From an uncultured Muribaculaceae bacterium (GTDB lineage: Bacteria > Bacteroidota > Bacteroidia > Bacteroidales > Muribaculaceae): a DNA stretch of 64,000 nt. The position numbers and the translations under genes were made by a program. Within the stretch, counting starts at the first letter, position 1; each line of letters opens with the position of its first letter. The notes beneath the pieces were generated by a model. It ran no database searches. It was not told the DNA's origin and was given only the letters and a program-made list of their open reading frames with translations. The DNA is taken from contig CAJUCW010000021.1 of the NCBI GenBank assembly GCA_910585275.1, positions 3,366 through 67,365 on the forward strand, read 5' to 3'. This document shows, one piece after another, positions 34,273 through 42,618 of this stretch.

Positions 34273-34444
34273 ATGGAAGCGTTTTTTTAATCATGTAGAA
34301 GTGTTCTAATCTAACCTTTTCGGGACTTTTCTGCTACATATTTTTACAAATATCGTTTAAATATGAAATATTTTTGCACTTATGCACAATAATTAGATTT
34401 TATGAAGCGTTGTTTAAACATGATTTGAATCACAGAATGCAAAT

Positions 34445-34452
34445 TACTTTTG
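34445..34452 (+). promoter_or_regulatory. -7 box (TACTTTTG) of the NVEALA-like peptide gene
   Basis: Perfect TAnnTTTG, predicted start near 34459 and a leader of about 59 nt. The nearest TTTG upstream (34424-34427) is 17 bp away, slightly short. Another TATTTTTG is at 34369-34376. Confidence 0.45.
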
Positions 34453-34517
34453 CCGGCATATATTGTATTTTTTTGATTAAAATCCATGAGACACAGCATT
34501 AACTAAATTTTATACGC

Positions 34518-34798
34518 ATGAAGAAATCAATTTTTTATTTGATGGCAGTGGCAGGTGTCTTTGCTTTCGCAGGAGCCGCCCAAGCATCGCTAAGCGATGC
34601 CGCCCCTGAGTTGACTGCGATTCAACTCGCCAATCTTGATGCCCTTCCCGGAGAGCCTGAAATCCCATTATGGTACCATGCCATAACTCTGTGATCAATG
34701 ACGATGCTTCTTATACATTATATTGCGGTAGTTGCACTTATATAAAAGGGAAACCGGGGGCGGAACCAATGTCAGAGTGTGCTGTTAAATCCAAATAG
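34518..34798 (+). pseudogene. NVEALA-like exported peptide, frameshifted
   Basis: ATG 34518 opens a 58-codon frame to TGA 34692-34694. It has a signal peptide (MKKSIFYLMAVAGVFAFAGA) and LTAIQLANLDALPGEPEIP, where ANLDAL takes the place of the NVEAL core of NVEALA peptides (PF14055). After the CCC run near 34664 another frame carries the rest typical of the family, VPCHNSVINDD then YCGSCTYIKG then SECAVKSK, to TAG 34796-34798. Restoring one base in the C-run joins the two into a 93-residue peptide with a CGSC pair. Either a sequencing slip or a genuine homopolymer frameshift explains it. A propeller lipoprotein gene follows after a hairpin. Confidence 0.65.
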
Positions 34799-34987
34799 TA
34801 AAGGCAATTAAGTGGAGCATGGGAGGCTTTAGTACGAGAAAGTAAAATAAAGTTTATCTTATAAAGGCACACAAAATATTGGAGCGAGACTATTTATTAA
34901 GTGCGATTCAATAGGCTCGAGGCATGTCGCTACATTCGAACATGTAGTGACACTTTTCTTAGATAGCACTTTACGTGATGTTATTTA

Positions 34988-35037
34988 GTCAGGTCATTTG
35001 ATGTTGTCATATTGTGATTCTGGACAAATGGCCTGAC
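34988..35037 (+). other. 13-bp inverted repeat / hairpin before propeller gene 3
   Basis: GTCAGGTCATTTG (34988-35000) and CAAATGGCCTGAC (35025-35037) pair with one mismatch across 24 nt. Like the hairpin at 31106-31154 it separates a small exported peptide gene from a propeller lipoprotein gene. Confidence 0.7.
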
Positions 35038-35062
35038 ATAAATTTTTTATAATTCTAATATT

Positions 35063-36133
35063 ATGAATAAAAAATTTTCTTTAGCAATTTTGTTGCTTTT
35101 TATCCTGGTGTCATGTGCTACATCAAATGACACGGAGAACGGTGTCAAATTTATTACCGACTGGGAATATGACTCTCCGCTATCGGAGGATGAAAGTTTT
35201 CAATGTGATGAAATCGGTGTGTATGGAATAAAGGTGGTTGATTCGGTGATTGTGGTAAATCATCAGAAGAATTGGAGCGTTTTGTCGAGTGACGGAAAGA
35301 AAAAGTATGCCGATTTTCTTTCCATAGGTCAGGGCCCTGCTGAATTCTTTTATTCTGTCCCTTATGTGGGGTCATCGTATCATAATACAGAGAATGACTC
35401 TATAGCGATGTATATACCTAATAATAAACGAAACACCATAGTCAGGGCTAATATAACCGATCTGATATCGGGAGGAAAGGGTAGAATTACGGAACGTAGT
35501 GTCAATCATTCGATGAAAAGAGCGTGGGCTACTGTGGTATGCGACTCAACCTCGGTTATGATGTCTTTGCCCAACGATTCGCTAACAGGTTTAAGCAAGT
35601 ATTTTTGTGTCGGTGATTCTATGTCGCTAATCAAAGGTATGAAGGATTTGGATGCCGTGAGGGTACAAAGTGGAGAGAATTTAAATCTGTTGGTTGCCAT
35701 GATAAGATATGGCAAGACCTCGGGTAAGTTTTTCGAAGCCAAAGCTTACCTCAATTGGATAAATATCTTCTATAAAGATGGTGATGACATCAAGACTATC
35801 TGTGTAGGAGACAAAATGTTTGATGTAGAGGAGATGGATAAAAAAGGTATTAATTATGACGAGGATGTTTATATTGGCGGAGCTGCGTGGGATAAAGGTT
35901 TTAGCGTAACATGTAAAGCAGGAATGATGTCGAATCCTCAATCGTCCAATCCGGAAGAATCGGAACTTCAGGTATTTGACTGGGATGGCAACCCCGTTTT
36001 CAGAACCATTTTGCCGGTATATGCAAAAGCATTTGACATAGATTGGGCTAACAAGCGGTTGATAGTGCATGATAGAGTGAGCGACAGAGTGTTGGCTTAT
36101 GATGCCACCCCGATAATAGAACGGTTTGAGTAA
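35063..36133 (+). CDS. 6-bladed beta-propeller lipoprotein (3), BF3164-like
   Basis: The 356-residue product opens MNKKFSLAILLLFILVSCAT, a lipoprotein signal with lipobox LVSC. Beta-rich blocks with ADFLSIGQGPAEFFYSV near residue 95 (GQGPAEF is equivalent to the GPxEF element of the other two propellers) and DWDGNPVFRTILPVYAKAF plus WANKRLIVHDRVSDRVLAYD near the end support a 6-bladed propeller. It follows the NVEALA-like peptide and is 26 bp after a hairpin. Location: probably outer membrane, partner unknown. Confidence 0.78.
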   Translation: MNKKFSLAILLLFILVSCATSNDTENGVKFITDWEYDSPLSEDESFQCDEIGVYGIKVVDSVIVVNHQKNWSVLSSDGKKKYADFLSIGQGPAEFFYSVPYVGSSYHNTENDSIAMYIPNNKRNTIVRANITDLISGGKGRITERSVNHSMKRAWATVVCDSTSVMMSLPNDSLTGLSKYFCVGDSMSLIKGMKDLDAVRVQSGENLNLLVAMIRYGKTSGKFFEAKAYLNWINIFYKDGDDIKTICVGDKMFDVEEMDKKGINYDEDVYIGGAAWDKGFSVTCKAGMMSNPQSSNPEESELQVFDWDGNPVFRTILPVYAKAFDIDWANKRLIVHDRVSDRVLAYDATPIIERFE

Positions 36134-36144
36134 ACATAGTATCG

Positions 36145-36348
36145 TAATTCTCCTGTTTCTACTGTTCACCTGTCTTTTTTATTGACAGTAGCACAGGAAG
36201 GATTTTTATTGACAGTAGCACAGTAGCAACAGTAGTTCTTACAGTGGCTAATTTGTTCGCTTAAATTTATTCCTTTGCGGGTTTCGTGGCTTTGCATGAA
36301 ATTAAAACGCACGCGGAGGCGCGAAGAACGCGGAGATTTTTCGCTAAG
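36145..36348 (+). repeat. Repeat R4 plus truncated next unit
   Basis: Core (CACCTGTCTTTTTTATTGAC, doubled as in R3) and right arm (TTCCTTTGCGGGTTTCGTGG) are followed at 36306 by a left arm ACGCACGCGGAGGCGCGAAG ... TTTTTCGCTAAG that breaks off at 36348, next to element B. The order suggests tandem units in the past. Confidence 0.75.
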
Positions 36349-36362
36349 TTTGGTGTCCGCAG

Positions 36363-36865
36363 GATGGAAAACTCTTCAGAGGCAGGACGGAAGTTTTTTC
36401 AATGGGCTGATAGAAATTTGCAGAAATTTCGTTTATGAACTATGTTGATTATTAGCTATTTGACTGGATGGTTGCAGAAATTTGATAGATTTTTGCAGAA
36501 ACTTTTGGAAAACTTGAATAATACTTCATAAATTTATGCATTGATAATCAGTGGGTTGGTGAAATGGACGTAAATTTTGTGTGAAAACATGAAAAAAGAC
36601 CAGGAGGAGACTCCGGTGTGAAATGCGGCGACGATAGATTATTGTAGAAACTCGATAGAAATCGATGAAAATGCTATATTGAGAATCAATTTGTTATGAA
36701 CGCGGTGATAGAAATTTGTAGAAAAACGATAGATTTTGACATCCGAACAGAGGAGTTGGAATGGGGTTTCAAAAAACTGTTTTTCGATGCATGCAAGATT
36801 TCAGTACATAAAATGACCGATTTCCGCACCTCTTTAATGAGGATGTTTATTATCTTTGCGCTGGA
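36363..36865 (+). repeat. Intergenic element B, about 490 bp, paralogous to element A
   Basis: Collinear with 24375-24869 (offsets given there). TAGAAA/TAGATT motifs repeat in 11-bp steps, clearest at 36707-36739. It ends with a TATCTTTG box upstream of the RND efflux operon. A 66-codon frame (36696-36896) within it shows no coding character. Confidence 0.85.
36851..36858 (+). promoter_or_regulatory. -7 box (TATCTTTG) of the RND efflux operon
   Basis: Perfect TAnnTTTG at the end of element B. Predicted start near 36865, leader about 91 nt to the ATG at 36956. Confidence 0.6.
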
Positions 36866-36955
36866 GTTCATTCCAATCAAGCATCCAGGAGGTTGATCAA
36901 CTCCGGAATCCAATCGAGCATGCCGGGCATTTTCCTACATGATAACTTAACATTT

Positions 36956-38026
36956 ATGAAGAATATATATCTGCTAATCGTTCCGTTTGCTTTCCTTTGC
37001 GGGTGCGGCAATGCGGGGGATAACAAAAAAGAGAAAGAAGACGAGAGGGTGGCGCTTGCTTCCGAGCCGTCGAAAATCGCCGAGGTTACCACCCAACGGC
37101 TATCCCTAAGGGATTTCAGCCATGAGGTGGTGAGCAACGGGAAGGTGGTGGGGCATAGCCGCGCCGACCTTGCGTTTCCTGCATCGGATGCGGTGATAAC
37201 GTCGGTGGCGGTGAAAAACGGAAGCCATGTGAAGCGCGGCCAGCAGATAGCTACCCTCGACGATTACAAACAGCGCGAAGAGCTCAGGAAGGCGGAAAAC
37301 GCACTCGCCAAAGCGGAACTCGAATTGAAAGACGCCTTGATAGGTCAGGGGTTTGACCCGGAAGCGTCGGCATCGGTGCCTGCCGAGGTGATGAAACTCG
37401 CCCGGCTGCGCAGCGGCTACGATGAAGCCGAGGCAGCGGTGGCGTCGGCACGACATTCCCTTGAGCAAACGGTGCTCACCGCCCCGTTCGACGGAGTGGT
37501 TGCAAACCTCGCAGGGAAAGTGTTTAACCGCCCCGACAACAGCAAACCCTTTTGCACTGTCATCGGAAACGGCATGGACGCCACATTCCAGATTCTCGAA
37601 AGCGAACTTCCGCTCCTTTTGCCGGGCGACCGTATAAAGGTTGCCCCATATTCCTCTTCCGAAGAGTTTGCAGGCAGGGTTGCGGAGATTAACCCTGTGG
37701 TTGACGATAAAGGGATGGTGACCGTGACCGCTTCGGTGGAGTCGGGGAAAGGTCTTTACGACGGCATGAACGTGAAGGTGAGCGTGCTGAAATCGCTCGG
37801 GCAGCAACTTGTGGTGCCGAAAAGCGCGGTGGTGCTCCGCAGCGGGCGGCAGGTGGTCTTCACGGTCGGCGACAAGAAAGACAAAGCAATGTGGAACTAC
37901 GTGCATACCGGACTTGAAAACATGGGGGAATACACCATCGTTGACGGTCTTGAAGAAGGGATGGAGGTGATTGTGAGCGGAAACGTCAACCTTGCGCACG
38001 AGGCTCCTGTAAAGATTGTGAAATAA
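36956..38026 (+). CDS. RND efflux periplasmic adaptor (membrane fusion) lipoprotein
   Basis: Start 36956 gives MKNIYLLIVPFAFLCGCGNA with lipobox LCGC, so the adaptor is a lipoprotein of 356 residues; an earlier in-frame ATG (36893) has no signal sequence. HlyD/AcrA-type parts are the barrel-sandwich (AVKNGSHVKRGQQIATLDD), a short coiled-coil hairpin (LRKAENALAKAELELKDAL ... ARHSLEQTVLTAPFDGVVA) and a beta-barrel domain. It is first in the operon, 10 bp before an RND pump gene. Substrate unknown. Confidence 0.92.
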   Translation: MKNIYLLIVPFAFLCGCGNAGDNKKEKEDERVALASEPSKIAEVTTQRLSLRDFSHEVVSNGKVVGHSRADLAFPASDAVITSVAVKNGSHVKRGQQIATLDDYKQREELRKAENALAKAELELKDALIGQGFDPEASASVPAEVMKLARLRSGYDEAEAAVASARHSLEQTVLTAPFDGVVANLAGKVFNRPDNSKPFCTVIGNGMDATFQILESELPLLLPGDRIKVAPYSSSEEFAGRVAEINPVVDDKGMVTVTASVESGKGLYDGMNVKVSVLKSLGQQLVVPKSAVVLRSGRQVVFTVGDKKDKAMWNYVHTGLENMGEYTIVDGLEEGMEVIVSGNVNLAHEAPVKIVK

Positions 38027-38036
38027 GACTCCGGTT

Positions 38037-41000
38037 ATGGTAAAATTTCTGATTGACCGACCTATAGCCGTGGTGATGGCATTCCTTGCGTTTGTCATCA
38101 TAGGGGTGGTGACGTATTTCGCCATCCCCGTGTCGCTCCTTCCGTCAATCGACATCCCGAGGATTACGGTAAGGATAGTGGCCGACAACACTTCCGCACG
38201 TGAACTTGAAAACACCGCCACCGCCCCGGTGAGGCGGCAGTTGCAGCAAGTGGCGGGGCTGAGCGAAATACACAGCGAGACTCGCGACGGCTCAGCCACA
38301 ATACGCATGGATTTTGACTACGGGGTGGATATCGACCTTGCGTTCATCGCTGTCAACGAGAAAATCGATGCCGCAATGAACCGTCTTCCCCGCGACATGC
38401 AGCGTCCCAAAGCGATAAAGGCAAGCGCAACCGACATACCGGTGCTTTATCTCAACATGACCTTGAAAGAGGGGCGCGAAAACGGTATGTCGTTTCTTGA
38501 GCTTTCGCAGATAGCCGACAACACCGTGCGCCGGCGCATAGAGCAGCTCCCCGAAGTGGCTATGGTTGATGTGACCGGCATTCCGCAGCGCATGCTACGC
38601 GTGGTACCCGACCGTGAAAAGACGGATGCCGCCGGAATCGCCGTCTCCGACATAGAAACCGCCCTCTCTGCTGCCAACTATACTCCCGGAAGCATGACCG
38701 TAAGGGAGGGGTATTACGAATACAACGTCAACGTGGCCAACCAGCTGCGCACCCCCGATGACGTGGCCGACCTCTATCTGCGCCACGGCGACCGTATTTT
38801 CCGTCTCGGCGACATCGCGGAGGTGGGGATAGTGGAAACCGACCCGCAGGGACTCTCGCAATACAATGGCAAAAGAGCCGTCACGCTCGCCGTGATCAAG
38901 CAGAACGACGAGAACATCGACAAGATGAAGGAGGCACTTTCCTCCATCATTTCCTCGATGGAGAAGCGTTATCCGGAGGTGGAGTTCGCGGTCAGCCGCA
39001 ACCAGACCGACCTCCTCGACTTCACAATCTCCAACCTTGTCCAAAACCTTGTGTTGGGTCTGATTCTCGTGTTTCTCATCACCGCCCTGTTCATGGGCGA
39101 TGTGCGCACTCCTTTCGTCATCGGGCTCTCGATCGTGGTGGCGCTTGTGCTCACGTTCCTTCTTTTCTATCTTTTCCATGTCTCGCTCAACGTGGTGTCG
39201 CTCTCAGGACTCATCTTGGCTGTCGGGATGATGATAGACAATTCGGTAATCGTGACCGAAAACATCACACAGTGGCGACACCGGGGCGCAGGGCTTCTCG
39301 ATGCCTGCGACCGTGGCACCACCGAAATGATTACCCCTCTGCTGAGTTCGTCGCTCACCACCATAGCGGTGTTTGTGCCGCTGATTTTCATGAGCGGCAT
39401 CGCCGGGGCTATATTCTCCGACCAGGCGTTTTCGATCACCGCCGGACTGGCTATGTCGTATGTGGTTGGGATAATGCTTCTTCCAGTGCTTTACCGCATA
39501 TTCTTCTCCCGACGAAAAAAGAAAGGGGACAAACAGGAAGGTATTGCCGAAAGGCCGTGGAAGGAAACGAAGCGCATCGACGCCTGGATGGCCCGTGTCT
39601 ATAACAAAGGCGTTGACATGGTTTTCGCCCACAAATGGGTGTGGATTTGCGCCACCGTTGCGGTGGTGCCGCTCGTGGTTGTGTTTTTCGAGGAGATGCG
39701 CACCGAGCGTATGCCCTCCATCGACCATGTGGAAACCATGGTACGCATAGAATGGAACGAACTGCTTACGGCTTCGGAAAATGCGAAGAGGGTGGATGAA
39801 ATCACTGCGAAGTGTGGCTCGCGCGTAGTGGAGAGTTCGGCAGCTGTCGGGGTGCAGGATTATATGCTCGACGACGGCACCGACCTTTCGCAGAGCGAAG
39901 CGGAGATGTATCTGCGCACGGAGTCCTCCCAAGATGTCGGTGAGACCGTAAAGACCGTTTCCCGTATTCTTAAAGACTCGTATCCGAAAGCTTCCGTCAC
40001 TTTCTATCCTCCCGCCAACATATTCGAAAAGATTTTTTCCACGTCGGAACCCGATGTGGAAGTGCGCCTGACACATCGCGAAAAAGGTACCGGGGCCTCG
40101 CCCGAGGCTTATTCGGAGGTGAAGGAGAGGATTGCCGCGTCTGCCGGCGAACCTGACGAGTCGATGGCTCTGCGCGAACAGACCGACATAATTCCCGACT
40201 ATGCGAGGATGGCGCTTTACAATGTTGACCCTTCGACCGTTGACCGGCTTCTGAGAACCGCCTTCAAAGACGATGCCGTCACCACCCTCCGGTCGTTTAG
40301 CGAATATCTGCCCGTGTCGGTGTCTTCGTCGGGAAAACCTCTTGAGCGCATGCTTGCCGAGACTATGGTGGAAAGCCGTAAATCGGATGGAAAAAGTGCC
40401 CTTATTCCACTTTCGAATCTTGTTTCGGTAAAGAAATCGGTTGACTTCAGCGAGATAAACGCCGGTAAAAACGGGGAATACCTTCCGCTGGCATACAACG
40501 GCGTAGAGCGGCCCAAAGAGGTGGTGGAGGCGATTGAAACCAGTATCGGCGACGACGGCTGGGAAGCGGAACTGACCGGCTCGTTTTTCTCCAATTCGAA
40601 AATGATGAGGGAGATGACGTTTATCCTGCTCGTGTCGATAGTGCTGATGTATTTCATCCTTTCGGCGCAGTTCGAGAGTTTTTCGCAACCTCTGATAGTG
40701 CTTCTCGAAATCCCCGTGGATACGGCTTTCGCGCTACTTATACTCTGGTTGACGGGCAATACGCTCAACCTGATGTCGGCCATAGGTATAATCGTGACGT
40801 GCGGAATCGTGGTCAACGACTCAATCCTGAAACTTGACGCCATCAACGTGCTCCGCAGCCGCGGAATGCCTTTGCTCGAAGCCATACACACCGCCGGCAC
40901 GCGTCGCCTGCGCCCGATAATCATGACATCGCTCACGACTATCCTCGCTATGGTGCCGATGCTTTTCACCGACGACATGGGGAGCCAGCTGCAGCGGCCG

Positions 41001-41114
41001 CTCGCCGTGGCCATGATAGGGTCGATGGTGGTGGGCACGCTGGTGAGTATCTTTATAATCCCTCTTGTATATTTCCTCATCTATCGCAGACATGATAAAG
41101 TCGAAAAAAAATAG
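38037..41114 (+). CDS. RND family efflux permease (1)
   Basis: The 1025-residue inner membrane pump has the AcrB/MexB architecture: a helix at 10-30, a large periplasmic domain, helices 2-7 near 340-510, a second helix with periplasmic domain, and final helices 860-1015. TM4 carries GMMIDNSVIVTEN with a single Asp at the proton-relay position. The second half has GIIVTCGIVVNDSILK. It is a proton-driven exporter working with the adaptor upstream and the TolC-like channel downstream, whose start codon overlaps its 3' end by 23 bp. Confidence 0.94.
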   Translation: MVKFLIDRPIAVVMAFLAFVIIGVVTYFAIPVSLLPSIDIPRITVRIVADNTSARELENTATAPVRRQLQQVAGLSEIHSETRDGSATIRMDFDYGVDIDLAFIAVNEKIDAAMNRLPRDMQRPKAIKASATDIPVLYLNMTLKEGRENGMSFLELSQIADNTVRRRIEQLPEVAMVDVTGIPQRMLRVVPDREKTDAAGIAVSDIETALSAANYTPGSMTVREGYYEYNVNVANQLRTPDDVADLYLRHGDRIFRLGDIAEVGIVETDPQGLSQYNGKRAVTLAVIKQNDENIDKMKEALSSIISSMEKRYPEVEFAVSRNQTDLLDFTISNLVQNLVLGLILVFLITALFMGDVRTPFVIGLSIVVALVLTFLLFYLFHVSLNVVSLSGLILAVGMMIDNSVIVTENITQWRHRGAGLLDACDRGTTEMITPLLSSSLTTIAVFVPLIFMSGIAGAIFSDQAFSITAGLAMSYVVGIMLLPVLYRIFFSRRKKKGDKQEGIAERPWKETKRIDAWMARVYNKGVDMVFAHKWVWICATVAVVPLVVVFFEEMRTERMPSIDHVETMVRIEWNELLTASENAKRVDEITAKCGSRVVESSAAVGVQDYMLDDGTDLSQSEAEMYLRTESSQDVGETVKTVSRILKDSYPKASVTFYPPANIFEKIFSTSEPDVEVRLTHREKGTGASPEAYSEVKERIAASAGEPDESMALREQTDIIPDYARMALYNVDPSTVDRLLRTAFKDDAVTTLRSFSEYLPVSVSSSGKPLERMLAETMVESRKSDGKSALIPLSNLVSVKKSVDFSEINAGKNGEYLPLAYNGVERPKEVVEAIETSIGDDGWEAELTGSFFSNSKMMREMTFILLVSIVLMYFILSAQFESFSQPLIVLLEIPVDTAFALLILWLTGNTLNLMSAIGIIVTCGIVVNDSILKLDAINVLRSRGMPLLEAIHTAGTRRLRPIIMTSLTTILAMVPMLFTDDMGSQLQRPLAVAMIGSMVVGTLVSIFIIPLVYFLIYRRHDKVEKK

Positions 41115-42618
41115 AATAAATATCCTGTTGCCGGGTTTCTTACGCGCAGTTTGCCTGGCCGTGCCGTTGTTTGCCGCGCCGGCTGCAGATGCAGCCGGAC
41201 CGATTGCCCTCGACCTGAAACGCACAATAGAGATTGCCGGCGACAGTTCGCTGTCGGCGTTCAGATTCCGCAACCTTTATGAGGCGGGCTACTGGTCTTA
41301 CCGCTCGTTTCGCGCCAACAGGCTCCCGAGCCTTACGCTAAACCTTACTCCGGCCCGCTATTACCGCGACATCACCTCGCGTTATGACTACGAGAACAAT
41401 ATCGACGTATATCGTTCGCAGCAGTCTTATTCCGCTTCTATGGCACTCAACGTGAGGCAGAATTTCGACTGGCTTGGCGGTACGTTTTTCGTTGAGAGCG
41501 ACCTCGACTATATGCACAATATGGGTGCTTCCAATTTCAGCCAGTTCTCAAGCGTGCCTGTGAGGGTGGGGTATTCGCAGGAACTCTTGGGTTACAACGC
41601 TTTCAGATGGGAGAAGAAGATCGAACCTCTGAAATATGAAAAGGTAAAGAAGGAGTATATCTACAACATGGAGACAGTGTCGGAAAGCGCGGTGACATAT
41701 TTCTTCAACCTTGCGCTCGCCCAGACCGAACACCGCCTTGCGAAGGAGACGCTTGCTTCGGCCGACACGCTCTATACGCTTGGCGAGAGGCGGTTTAAGA
41801 TTGCCGCCATCTCGCAGGCGGAACTCCTTACTCTCCGGCTCGACCTTGTCAACGCGCGCAACTCGCTTGAAAACACGAGAATCGCCCTGAAACGCGCCAA
41901 CGCCCAGCTTGCATCGTTTCTCGGCATGGACCAGAACACCGACATTGAGGTGACGCTGCCGTCGCTGCCGGTGTCGCGCAACGTCCCGGTGGCGGATGCC
42001 ATTGCCTATGCCCGCGACAACAGTCCCGAACTTCTCCAACATAAGCAGAATGTGCTTGAAGCGAAGCAGACAGTCAACCGCACCAAGGTGGAAAACATGT
42101 TTTCCGCTTCATTCAACGCCAGCGTTGGTTTCAACCAGGTAGGCGACAATTTCGGAGCGGCCTACCGCAACCTCATGAGGCAGGACCTTGTGTCGGTGTC
42201 GCTTTCAATCCCGCTCGTTGACTGGGGCGTGAGGAAAGGGAAATACAACATGGCGTTGAGCAATCTCGACGTGGTGGAAATCGCCGCCCGGCAGGAGGAG
42301 CAAAGCCTTGACGAGGAGGTGATGATGACCGTAGATGACTTCAATATACAGATAGACCTCATCAAGTCGGCGCGCGAAGCCATGGACCTCTCAGACATGG
42401 CTTACGCGCAGACCCAGCAGCGTTTCATGATAGGGAAGACCGACCTCAACAGCATGACGCTCGCATCGTCGCGCCGGCAGGAGGCCACGAAGAACTATAT
42501 CTCGGCATTGAAAAACTATTGGTTGAGCTATTATAAACTTCGCCGGCTCACCCTTTATGATTTCGAGATGATGATTCCGCTCGCCCGTAAGTTCGACCTC
42601 GACAATAAAGTGAAATGA
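41092..42618 (+). CDS. TolC family outer membrane efflux protein (1)
   Basis: Start 41092 (MIKSKKNRINILLPGF) gives a signal peptide ending near AADAAG; the upstream ATG at 41065 is less likely. The 508-residue product has the duplicated OEP helical-hairpin pattern, for example TEHRLAKETLASADTLYTLGERRFKI and the second-half SDMAYAQTQQRFMIGKTDLN. It makes a trimeric channel across the outer membrane. It overlaps both neighbours, the first RND gene by 23 bp and the second RND gene by 4 bp, so the four genes are one unit. Confidence 0.9.
   Translation: MIKSKKNRINILLPGFLRAVCLAVPLFAAPAADAAGPIALDLKRTIEIAGDSSLSAFRFRNLYEAGYWSYRSFRANRLPSLTLNLTPARYYRDITSRYDYENNIDVYRSQQSYSASMALNVRQNFDWLGGTFFVESDLDYMHNMGASNFSQFSSVPVRVGYSQELLGYNAFRWEKKIEPLKYEKVKKEYIYNMETVSESAVTYFFNLALAQTEHRLAKETLASADTLYTLGERRFKIAAISQAELLTLRLDLVNARNSLENTRIALKRANAQLASFLGMDQNTDIEVTLPSLPVSRNVPVADAIAYARDNSPELLQHKQNVLEAKQTVNRTKVENMFSASFNASVGFNQVGDNFGAAYRNLMRQDLVSVSLSIPLVDWGVRKGKYNMALSNLDVVEIAARQEEQSLDEEVMMTVDDFNIQIDLIKSAREAMDLSDMAYAQTQQRFMIGKTDLNSMTLASSRRQEATKNYISALKNYWLSYYKLRRLTLYDFEMMIPLARKFDLDNKVK

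Noticed and set aside
36696..36896. A 66-codon frame at the end of element B as a small gene
   Set aside because: It runs through conserved non-coding blocks and the promoter box shared with element A, where no equivalent frame exists.
39204..40688. A 494-codon open frame on the minus strand inside the first RND pump gene, and similar long antisense frames at 37106-38308 and 40217-41080
   Set aside because: They are mirror frames of high-GC coding sequence. Their translations are rich in His, Arg and Gly with no domain, and the plus-strand proteins are unmistakable.
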